Shown here one piece after another: positions 22,456-32,763 of a stretch of DNA of 64,000 nt. How positions within the stretch are numbered: position 1 is the stretch's first letter; every line of letters begins with the position of its first letter. The notes below the pieces were generated by a model. It worked only from the letters and a program-made list of their open reading frames with translations. It searched no databases and was not told where the DNA came from. The position numbers and the translations under genes were made by a program. Source of the stretch: Struthio camelus (lineage: Eukaryota; Chordata; Aves; Struthioniformes; Struthionidae); contig NC_090947.1 in the NCBI RefSeq assembly GCF_040807025.1, forward strand, positions 2,170,001 to 2,234,000, read 5' to 3'.

Positions 22456-25106
22456 CTTTGACTTTACAGCAGAAAGCAATGCCTGAACATAGATAGCAAG
22501 AGCCTTCTCCTTGAAGCCAGGGGAGAACAGCCATGCCCTGCAAATGGGTATCCTTCTACGAGGAAAACCGATGTTCTCACACAGTGGAAAGTCTCAAGAC
22601 AAAGAAAAACCTGCTTCCTGCTGGGTTTTCAGTCTTTTATTTTATTTTATTTTTTCAGTTGAAATACTAAGACTTTTAAAGAAGTGGAAAACCCTTTTAA
22701 AGAAAAAGTGTTGGTGGAAAGGCATTTTGGGGAGGTTTCTCTTTTTATGTTTTTTTCTCCATGTGTGACAAGACCAGGTGATTTCCCAGGAAGTGCTTAG
22801 TGTGTGCTGGCCCTGCGTAGGGCCAGGACAGGGCAGAACTGAGCTGTGTTAACTGCAGCTGGTCCTTCACCAAAGGGTGAAGTAACAGGCATCCAGTGGT
22901 GGCAGAACAAGGGATGGGGATGTTGTCTCCCTGTGTGCATGGGGCAATGTTTAGATAACTCCTTTCTGAGAACTAGGGACAGATGCAACCGTGCAGGCTT
23001 GCAGGGCAAGCACTGAAGCATGGTACTTTTCTGAGGGATGTGACACATGGAGGCATACACAGGCGGGCACTTGGCTGCAGGAGTGGGATGAGCTTGCAGA
23101 CCTGTAAAGACCTTGCTGTGTTTTGCCCTCCTGCAGGACATGCAGTTGGGTAGCTCTCTGCTCTCCCCTTGTTCTGAACAGGATGTCATGTAGGTGATAA
23201 CTGAAACAAGAAACAAATCTACCTTGGGGGGGGGGTCCATAAGCCTGTCTTTACTGCAGGGTCTGTTAAAGGTTAATAACAGTTGTAACAAAGAGAAGGG
23301 AATCTACACAGCAGAAACTACATTAAAAAATCTGAAACAACTGATACAACCCAAAATTTGAGAGAAGCACAAGGCAATTCATTTTCCTGTGAAAAATAGT
23401 CCACATGCAGAGGGGTGTACCAGGACCTGCCTTCTCTATGTCTCCTGCTGATCCACCTTTAGAGCTCCATTGCTCTGGAAGGGCAAGGTCCTTGGTTTCC
23501 ATCCGGTGTAACTGCTCCTGTCTGCAGGGCCAATTATGGACGTAAATTCCTCCCTCCCCAAAAATGCAGAAGAGCCAGTCGCAGTTCCATGTGACCGTAA
23601 TATAAACTGAAAAGACTTCTACTGGGTTAATGGAAAAGGTGTATTTTAACAAAGCTGTTTTTGTTTCAGAAGACTGACTTGGTCTAGAAGGAAATGGATG
23701 GGAAATGGTACAGGCAAGCAGAGCGAAGGCGCTGCACAGTATCTCTCAATTCTTGGGCTCATGGCCTAGCCACAGAGAGTGTTTTCTGGCTAACAACTTT
23801 ACGTTGGATTAAACTGGTGACAAGACTGCTTCCTTTCTTCTGTACTTTCAGATTTCTCTGCTTTTTGGAACAGTGTCTGCTGATGCAGGAGACCAATTGT
23901 CGGCTGTGTTTGGGAGGAGCTGGGGATACATGTTGTATTGCAGAGCTGTCTGGGAAAGAGAAGTTGTTTGGATAAGAAGTAGTTGCTCTGAGCAGGAGGT
24001 TCCAAGCTGGTCTGGCTTTAACCTAAGGAGAGAGAGGAAGTCTTTCTGTCCAATTCAAATAATCTTAGAGGTACTTCCAGTGCACGTTACAAAACTGGAA
24101 AATGGAATCAACCTAAGGTAGGCGCTGGGTCAGTATCAGTGTGTGGTGCATAGGAACAGACAGGTATGAACCAGAATTGACAGTGACAGACTGTGAACAA
24201 GTAGCTTGAACAAAGAAATGCTGGACGTTGTCTCACCTCATCCTCCGAAAGAAATACAAGCTCAGTCTGTAACCATTTGCACCATGTTTTTTTCCTGGAG
24301 AGGAGGCAGTGGGAAGAGAAAGGACCCAAGATGGTCCCTTTTACACTGCCTGAGTGATTTCATTGACCATCATAGATATCACGATGCAGTTGTCACTGTA
24401 AGGACAGATGAGAGAGACATGAGAGATGTTTCAGTGGTATCCAGCCGCTATAATGCCTGAGGATGCAGAGAGCGAAGTATGATTACTTCGGCATCTTGAA
24501 GTATCTTGAGAGTCTGATGACCAGACATCAGATAAACGACACTAGAGACAAGTATACTTGATGAAACAATAGACAGTGTTAACAAAGCACTCAAACATGT
24601 GGCCATGTGCATATGTAAACATGTACCTAAATTGTGTCATGGCAGGAGGAAAGGAAAAGTGAACTGACTGACAGGAGTGAATATAAAAAGACCACGCTGG
24701 ACTCCTTTCTTCTGGCCTTCGTTCACATGGATAATAAAGACTGTAAGTTTGGGCAACTGGAACAAAATGCTTGTAAAAATAAGTGGTGGTAAATGTATAT
24801 GTGGACTTGAGAATACAATGCTGTAATGGAGCAGCTTTGACTTTGCCTCAACACTGACAGAAATCGCTAAAGGCCTAGTCACCCCACTGGTGCTTATATT
24901 CCAGGAGGTAGTTGGAATTGATGGCTCTGACTTTAGAAAAATGTGAAGCTATGCAAGACTGAGCTTGATAAGCTCTCATATAGCATATCTGACTCCAGCC
25001 TCTACTGGAACAAGCTGAGAGTTCATTTCCTGCTTGCGCTGGTTTTAAAGCTGTGTTGGTTTGCAGTCACCCATGGCCTCGTTCAGACGGATTCACTGCC
25101 TAGTGA

Positions 25107-25169
<63 letters not shown>
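25107..25169. repeat. (AC)n microsatellite
   Basis: About 31 AC units with two ACGC interruptions near the middle. It is one of the two longest dinucleotide tracts in the window and is likely length-polymorphic. Confidence 0.97.
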
Positions 25170-25170
<1 letters not shown>

Positions 25171-28100
25171 CTGCAGTACCAAATCCTTGTGGCTCTTGTC
25201 ATAACTGCAAACCTGCACCTGGCTCTTTGTCCGTTGTCTCTCCAGAGATTTGGCAGGAGGAAAGAAAGGATAGGAGAGGAAAAAATTGCTGCCTTCTAAA
25301 TATCAGTAAGATCTGGAATTCTTTTGCACCTGATGCAGAGCTTGTCTTTCTTTCAAGATGACTCTCACCATGTTGTCTTCTGCAACTACAAGCCAACTGT
25401 GTTTGGATTTTCCTCTGCCAAAGGGCAGAGGAAATTACCAGAGGGATTTTCTTCCTGTCCTCCATTTAACATCCTCTGCAGATTTCACTGTGTTATGCTC
25501 CCCTCTTGCAGGCCAGTCTCTTCAGTGAAAAGTTACGCCTGGAGGGGGAGGAGGAGAAGACTGCAAGAAGGGATAGATATTATTTAGGTTGGCTAAAGAT
25601 GCATAGCCCTTCCCTGGGGCGTGCAGCTTGATGTAGCAGGAAGGTTTATTTGTTCTAGTCACACTAAGAGTTTTATTCATGCTTCTTGTTGCTCCTGGCA
25701 GGGCAGGAGCTGAATAAAAGTACCCCTCTGTCTCAGCACTTTGGGCCTTCAGCAAACAGTGTACCATGGGTCCAAAGTCCCAACAGGAGAACAAAGCAGG
25801 ATGCATCAAGACACCTAACTTGTCAAAAGTAGCACCCAACACTGTCTGATTCTGAGTGGCCTTGGTGAGGGGAAGTTGCTGAAAGGGGAAAAGGGAGGAG
25901 TGGGAAAAGTGGGAGGAGGGAGATTTTCTGATAGTAACAGGTTTTCAATGTTATGGACCTGTGGCTTTCACGATGCTCGAGCAGAGTGGAACAAGGCAGA
26001 GGGGAGCAAGAAATGCTCCCTCAATGGCCTCAGCATCATCCCATGGGATCCTAGTGGCTCTAGAGGTATTTCAGCTGAGGGTGGCTTGCCTCGGGCCAAC
26101 TGTTGAGCTGGGAGCAATTTATGGCCTGCACAATGGCTAGTTAGTACTTTGCATGGCAGCCCAGGACCCATCAGGTAATTTGGGGGGAAGGAGAGGTGCT
26201 CTCCTGCAGTTTTAGTGCTCCCTGGGTCTCAGCTTTCCATTCCTATTCCACAAAAGTGTCAAGAAAGGGCTGGTTTTATGTTCAACTCTGTTAGGCTGAG
26301 GGCTGTAAACTCAGAGCCTGTGTTAATAGGATACTTGTCTTTAGGAGCCAAAATGGAGGGTGAGAGACCAAGGGTCTCACACAGTTAAATACTGTTCTAT
26401 TGTGTTGGGTTTTATATCTGCTGGTAGGAGTGATCAGAAGCTGTGTGGGAACGTGCATTAAATGTGTTATTATGTTAAAATGTCACTTTCTCAAGTATCA
26501 TGTGCTATATTTGCACGGGGCTTGTGGGCTCTCAGCATGCGACTGTGGAGAGCAACTGGAACGCAGGACCACCCGAAGACATCCAGCTGGTTCCAATGTA
26601 GTGCTGTGGAGGGGAGACGGCCTGCGCTGTGCTGGGGCGGCCTACAATAAAAGGCGTGCACGAGCTTCCACTGCTAGCCTTGGCGTTTGCATCTGCTGCT
26701 GTCTGGGCTGGCTCTGCTGGGCTTAATGGGAACAGCTACTGCATGATGCAGGGGAGAGGATATGCTTGGAGCACTGCCTATGAGGGAAGGAGCCCTTCTG
26801 GAAGGGGTTAAGTCCTGCTTGGGCTCATGCAAACAGCGTGGTTTTATGGTCACACAGGACAGAGTCCCAGGCACCTGCTGGCACTTCTGTGCAGAAAAAG
26901 GACTGTGGGAGCGGGAGGCTTTGTTGCGCTGTTAAAGGCCCCAACGTTTTTGGAAAGCTTTGGGTTAAGTGCAGATTTCAGTGCCCAGTTAAGGCTGAAA
27001 TTCATTGAAAAAGGAGGGGAGGTTTCGTGTGAGGTATCTAATGCCCACTTTAGTTCCCTTCCGGCTCACTCCCAGAGCCTGCTCAGAAAAAACGTCCTAA
27101 ATTATTTTGTGCAAGTGCAAAGGCCCCTTTCTCATGTCAAATACTTAAGCGACGTTCCTGCTATCTCTTTGCCGCTCTTACTTCGGACCTCTACACCTCA
27201 GTATATTTGCAATAGTTGCTCTGACGGTTTCCTGCAGCTTGGCTCTCTTCTACGCTCTTGGACTTGTTGGAAAGGCTGCAGACATACTTCTTGATTGGGA
27301 AGGCCAGGAAGTCAAACAGTTTTTGGTGGAGGAAATGCTCAACCAGCGGTGCATCCAGTTCATGATAGTTCTCTTGCTTGCTCTGACATCCGTGTGTGGT
27401 AAATGTTGTGGTAAATGCTGGGTATAGTATTAGGCTTTATCTGGCCAGGAAGGCTGACATCTCTGCAGACATCAAAGGCGGGAAGCCAAAATCTCAGGAT
27501 TTGGAAGAACAGCTTACTACTGGAGTCATGAGGCAGAAATCCTGGAGTGGGCCTGAGCCGTTCTTAGAGAAGTGCAGAAGAAGCTGTTCAATGAACGTAC
27601 CGTTAATTCACTGTCTTTTCTGGCAGAAAAGGCATCCAAAAAGGCAGTGTTGCTTGGTTGCACAGCTGCTGTCAAGTTGAAGGACTGTGCCAGCCCATCT
27701 TCTAGGAGGCAGCTTAACTGAAGGCAGCTTTAGCGGGACCATGTGCATTGCATTAAGTACATTGCAGGAAGGCTGGCTGCCTTGGCGAGCCTTGCTCTGC
27801 GCAGTTGTGTCTTTAGGTTTGGAGGAAGGATGGTCTGGTGGGACAGGCTGGGACATAAGAGCTTTGCAAGCAGTTCTTTGCTGTGCCCCAGCCTTAGTGT
27901 GTGGTCCGTGAATGCTCCTGTCTCTCAGCGTTTCTTCAGTTCCAGTATCAATAACAAGGCTCCCTTTCTCCCATACTCTTTTCTTCTGGTAGCTGCAAGC
28001 TGGACACCTGGCTTTCCAAGCCAGGTCTTTGAATGAGAGAATGATTTGTGCCACCAGAAGTTCATTTGTGGGCCTGACGAGTAGGACAGCTCTTCAGGAC

Positions 28101-28341
28101 AGCCTATGCAGGGCAGGAGTAGCAAAGGTAAAGTTTTTGGAGCCAGCCAGACCCCTACTTTGGGGTTAGGACTGTTCGGTTTGCCGTGTCTGGGGCCCTG
28201 GAGGTGGCTTGGGACCAGTGCACTGTGGTAATAGGAATGAGGACAAATTCAGATAAGACAAGTGATATGTTACCCTTAACACTGAAGAAAACAGAAATGG
28301 TTTGGTGAAGCTGAGACAACATTTCTGGAGCAATGTAACTG

Positions 28342-28379
28342 TTGTGTGTGTGTGTGTGTGTGTGTTTTTTTTTTTTTTT
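28342..28379. repeat. (GT)n followed by poly(T)
   Basis: About 12 GT units running into a T-run of about 15. Confidence 0.95.
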
Positions 28380-28582
28380 AACAATTTCCTGATTACTTTG
28401 ACTGCTTGATCTTACAGCCTGAGTATTGCCCTGGTGTTATTTCTTTGCATTTCATTTCCTAAGACATCCTGAAGCGCAGGGAGTGAAAAATAAAATAAAA
28501 CCTGGCATGTATTTTACAAGCTGTGCTGGCTTCTCCCACAGACCCCGTCAACCCTTTGAACCGCAGCTGTGCAGATAGCTGA

Positions 28583-28720
28583 GGTCACTGGAAAGGCTCC
28601 TACTGACTTCAGGGGGCTTTGAATCCATCCCATAAGTAACAGCGCTGTGGCGAGCCTGACCAAAAGGCCATTTTGGTGGAAAAGCTCCCACTAGCTCCAG
28701 GAGGCATCGGACCAGGCCTG
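28583..28720. repeat. Ancient sauropsid repeat with internal symmetry
   Basis: GTCACTGGAAAGGCTCCTAC followed by TGACTTCAGGGGGCTTTGAA resembles the old, near-palindromic interspersed repeat found across birds, crocodilians and turtles (pattern gtcaatgg ... tgacttcaatgggctttggatcagg). A second, more degraded copy of the motif follows at about 28676-28720. The family name is uncertain. Confidence 0.4.
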
Positions 28721-29730
28721 GAGAGGCTTGGTCGCAGCTTGGCTGTTTGCTCTCCTGCCAGAGGAGCTGCCTTTGTAATGCCAACCCTGAGAGTCAGAAA
28801 AACCAGGAGGCAGCCCCTCCTGGGAGGGGACCCCTGGGGCAGCAGTGCCAGGGAAGGGGTCTGTGGTTGTCTCCTCACACCAGGTGGGACTGCAAGGCCT
28901 CATCGGTGTTGCTAGCAGAGAGGGGACTGCAGGACTCCACCGCCCCAAAGTGCATTGCTGGGCACACAGTGGCCCTGTGTCCCAGGCTGCCCTGACGTTG
29001 CTGCTGGCTACAGCGCAAGCTAGCAGAGCTACATCAGGCTGCCTCTGGGCACATACCATGGCCTGTAAGTGAAGGAATGAGCAGAATCGTATTTTTGAGA
29101 CTTTCAGGTGGATCATGGTTTTCAGCCCAAGGCCAGACTTCGGTCTTCTTCCTCCAGTGCTTGTGGCAGCTCCCAGGCATGAGCCTTTTTTCCTTTGAGC
29201 TCTCCTCAACAACAAGAAGTGTGGTTAGAATTTTTTTGAATGGGGAAAGTTTCTTGCCCCAGGCCAAGCTGAGAAACGTGGAATGGATTTGAATCAAACC
29301 TTTTTTTTTATTTTGGAATTTTATTTAAAGAAAAAAAAAAGTGCCTTAGGCAAGAGCTGAAGCATGGAAAATTTTATCCCAAAAGGTGAATGCTTTATGA
29401 AATTATGAGCGTGTGAAAACAGGTGGTTAAACTGAAACGATTTCACAGATTTAAGTACAGAGGGTGCTACCAAAAACTTGTTATAAATCCTGGAGTGAAC
29501 TCTTCTTGAAAGGCAGAGGTACAAGAACAAGCCATCAGCAAGTAACCTGAACCACTACCAAACCCACAGGCGGCTCCAGAACCAGTAAAGAAGCCAAGCA
29601 AAATGAGAAAAGGTTTTCTGAAAGGTCAGCAGGGGAGCCGAATCCAGGCCTGGGCTTCAGTGTTTGAACTCAGTCTCAAAAACTACACCCCAGCGATTGG
29701 TATCTGGCTTGGACAAATCTTAACATGCAG

Positions 29731-29803
29731 CACCTGATCCAAAACCTGCTCCAGTCAATAGCAAGCGTTCCGCAGACTTCTCCCAGCGTTGGATCAGAGC
29801 CTT
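29731..29803. repeat. Ancient sauropsid repeat, second locus
   Basis: CACCTGATCCAAAACCTGCT, CAGTCAATAGCAAG, CAGACTTCTCCCAGCG and TTGGATCAGAGCC occur in order. This is the full symmetric arrangement of the same old repeat, with a TGATCC arm at the start and a GGATCA arm at the end. Confidence 0.45.
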
Positions 29804-30240
29804 AAACGTGCAGCCAGGAGGAAAAGCATATCGGCATACTGTGCTGCAGTATGTTGCGAGGAGGGGGAAGGGCTGGCACTCCGTGAGAGCCAGGGTTATG
29901 CTGGCCTTTACTCTGAAAACTAGTGGATGTACTGCTGAAGGAGGAAATAAGGTCCGGGGGGAACAAGGTCATGCTGAATCTGGAGGTCTGTAGATATGAA
30001 AGGGAGGATGTCTTAGATCAGGAGGGACAGCTTTACAGCCATAGTTGGAGTCATTATAACTACAGAGGCTAATTGCATCAAGGCTTTGTTGTGCAAGGCA
30101 CTGTCCAAACAGATGGCAGGAGGGGGACCCTGTCGCACAGCAATTTTAGTCTGCACAGAAAAGGGCTAGCAGTGCTTTTTCATTGACTGGATGGTTTGAG
30201 CACAGAGTACAGCTGTCATGTTGTCCTCTTTGCTACAGAC

Positions 30241-30404
30241 TTTGCCTAGAGAGATTATGGAGTCTCCATCCTTGGAGATATTCAAAAGCCATCTAGACAA
30301 GGTCCTGGGCAGCCTGCTCTAGGTGACCCTGCTTAAGCAGGGAGGGTTGGACTAGATGATCTCTAAAGGTCCCTTCAAACCTCAACTGTTCTGTTGTTCT
30401 GTGA
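30241..30404 (+). mobile_element. Old CR1 3'-end fragment
   Basis: Contains the CR1 tail landmarks in order: GAGTCTCCATCCTTGGAGAT, TTCAAAAGCCATCTAGACAA, TGACCCTGCTTAAGCAGGGA, GGTTGGACTAGATGATCTCT and AGGTCCCTTC, ending in degraded TTCTGT repeats. It differs more from consensus than the long CR1 copies in this window, so it is older and probably of a different subfamily. It contains only the 3' part, as is usual for CR1. Confidence 0.9.
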
Positions 30405-31418
30405 CTGCTGGAGTCGGGGGCCTCTGAAATCGAGAAACACCTCTTCTGAGAGGATTCAGGAAAAATAAATAAGAAAATACATTTGCTTGTTCAATTAGTG
30501 AAATGTCTGGTAAGTAAAAGTCCCTTTTCTCTGGATGAGTGTGCCTCCATGTGTGCGTATATGCCGTAAAGGTGGCCAGGATACTTGACACCATTTTCTG
30601 TACTGGGAGACTATCTGTCATTTCGTCCTTTCTTCACGAGTCCTTGACAGAAATGCAGGACCCCACCACCTTGCCTAGGGGAACCTAGTTCATCCCATGC
30701 TTAGCCACCCACCGACAAAACTCACAACTGAAAAGTGTCCGGCTTTGCATAGAGCTGATGTAGCTCAGCAAGGACCTGCCAGGGAATGAATGAGATGTCC
30801 CATGCCTGTTCCAATGAGTTGTCCGACTCCATTCTATTTGGCCTCAGCCCACCGGGGTCCTCCCAGAGGGCTGCTGAGGTTAGCTGCGGGGGGCACTGTT
30901 GCTCCAGCTTGACACCTTGCTCCCAGCTTTGTTATTAATGAGTGCTCAGGTACTGCTTTTAGGATCTTGGTCACTAAGAATGAGCTGATTTCTGTTGTGT
31001 TACTAAAATGTAAGTGTGATTATGAAGTGTTATGATATATGGTCTGTAGAGTTTTACAGCTGCGTCTTAAAAGGCTCATAGCAAGAAAAAAAATGGCTTA
31101 AACTGGAAGCCAGAAATACAGTTAAATTAAGGAGTACAATGGCAATGCTAATTAAAATCCCTTGGAGGGAAGGGGGGAAGGAAATGACCTAACTCCCAGC
31201 ACTGTCACAAGATGGTCATTGCCTAGGGACAGGAACACAGAAAAGAGGCAAGCTAGAAGCTGGAGAGACCAGCATGGGTTATGGGAGGTCAAACTCTTAA
31301 CTTCTCCTCTCTTCCATGTGGCAGAGGAGATGAGTATCCTTGTCTTGTCAGAAGAGCCAGGAGTGGCATAGCAGCCCTGGAGAACTTGCCTGTTGCCTGA
31401 ATGATTTGGTGCCTGGAA
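30405..31418. other. Intergenic spacer
   Basis: About 1 kb between two CR1 insertions with no recognised gene, RNA or repeat. Confidence 0.5.
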
Positions 31419-32763
31419 ACAGAATCACAGAATCACAGAATCGTTTAGGTTGGAAGGGACCTCTGGAGATCATCTAGTCCAACCTCCCTGTTCAAGCAGG
31501 GTCACCTAGAGCATATTGCCCAGGATCACATCCAGGCGGGTTTTGAATATCTCCAGCGAAGGAGACTCCACCACCTCTCTGGGCCACCTGTTCCAATGCT
31601 CTGTCACCCTCACAGTGAAGAAGTTTTTTCTCAGGTTCAGATGGAACTTCCTGTGGTTCAGTTTCTGCCCGTTGCCTCTTGTCCTGTTGCTGGGCACCAC
31701 GGAGAAGAGGCTGGCCTCATCCTCTTGACACTCCCCCTTCAGATACTTGTACACGTTGATGAGATCCCCTCTCAATCTTCTCTTCTCCAGGCTGAACAGG
31801 CCCAGCTCTTGCAGTCTTTCTTCCTAGGAGAGATGCTCCAGCCCTCTAATCCTCTTGGTAGCCCTCCGCTGGACTCTCTCCAGGAGTGCCATGTCTCTCT
31901 TGTACTGGGGAGCCCAGAACTGGACACAGTACTCCAGGTGAGGCCTCCCCAGGGCTGAGGAGAGGGGCAGGATCACCTCCCTCCACCTGCTGCAACACTC
32001 TGCCTAAGGCAGCCCAGGATCCCACTGGCCTTCTTGGCCACAAGGGCACACTGCTGGCTCATGCTTAACTTGTTGTCCACCAGCACTCCCAGGTCCTTCT
32101 CGGCAGAGCTACTTTCCAACAGGTCAACCCCCAGCCTGTGCTGGTGCATGGGATTATTCCTGCCTAGGTGCAGGACCTTGCACTTGCCTTTGTTGAACTT
32201 CAGGAGGTTCCTCTCCGCCCACCTCTCCAGCCTCTCCAGGTCCCTCTGAATGGCAGCACAGCCTTCTGGTGTGTTAGCCTCTCCCCCCAGTTTAGTATCG
32301 TCAGCAAACTTGCTGAGGGTGCACTCTGTCCCTTCCTCCAGGTCATTGATGAATATATTGAACAAGACTGGGCCCAGGACTGACCCCTGGGGGACACCAC
32401 TAGCCACAGGCCTCCAACTTGACTCCGCGCCATTCACCACAACCCTCTGAGCTCGGCCATCCAGCCAGCTCTCAAGCCACCTCACCGTCCACTCGTCTAG
32501 CCCACACTTCCTGAGCTTACCTAGGAGGATGTGATGGGAGACAGTGTCAAAAGCCTTGCTGAAGTCCAGGGAGACAACATCCACTGCTCTGCCCTCATCT
32601 ACCCAGCCAGTCATTCCGTCATAGAAGGCTATCAGATTGGTCAAGCATGATTTCCCTTTGGTGAATCCATGCTGACTACTCCTGATCACCTTCTTGTCCT
32701 CCAGATGCTTAGTGATGACCTTCAGGAGGAGCTGTTCCATCACCTTGCCAGGGATGGAGGTGA
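31419..32763 (-). mobile_element. CR1 retrotransposon, 5'-truncated, about 1.35 kb
   Basis: The element lies on the minus strand. Its 3' end, three copies of the octamer seen here as ACAGAATC, is at 31419-31442. It contains the 3' UTR, the C-terminal ORF2 region and most of the reverse-transcriptase domain. Homology to the CR1 at 61.9-64 kb stops at 32763, where a short AACCACTAAACCACTAAAGG filler begins, so the copy is 5'-truncated. It is very similar to that other copy: I count five amino-acid differences over about 220 shared RT residues. This suggests a comparatively young insertion of one subfamily. Confidence 0.95.
31824..32763 (-). pseudogene. CR1 ORF2 reverse-transcriptase fragment, frameshifted
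   Basis: The minus-strand frame encodes a non-LTR reverse transcriptase. It contains [13 protein letters not shown] (motif A type), [20 protein letters not shown] and the catalytic FADDTKL box. It is open from the truncation to about 31993. There a one-base deletion relative to the CR1 at 39.9-40.8 kb shifts the frame and leads to a stop at 31973. In the original frame the sequence continues to a TAG at 31824-31826 (minus strand). With its N-terminus, endonuclease and promoter missing and a frameshift present, this copy cannot act on its own. Confidence 0.88.

Larger units (their letters stand above)
16121..30240. other. Intergenic region TRAF3IP1-ASB1, first part
   Basis: About 14 kb without a recognised gene. 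ORFs of up to 174 codons occur but have no domain, no conserved splice structure and overlap one another on both strands. Contents seen are microsatellites, a MIR-like element near 18.2 kb, ancient repeat pieces near 22.4, 28.6 and 29.7 kb, and an LTR-like stretch near 26.4-26.7 kb. Confidence 0.6.

Noticed and set aside
22797..23291. 164-codon minus-strand ORF
   Set aside because: No recognised family, Cys/His/Pro-rich composition typical of chance ORFs, no neighbouring exons.
28691..29215. 174-codon minus-strand ORF in the intergenic region
   Set aside because: GC-rich stretch with open frames on both strands, overlapping an ancient repeat, no domain and no splice or start support.
31846..32450. 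Plus-strand ORFs antisense to the CR1 reverse transcriptase
   Set aside because: Shadows of the conserved minus-strand RT frame. The same pattern recurs in every CR1 copy.
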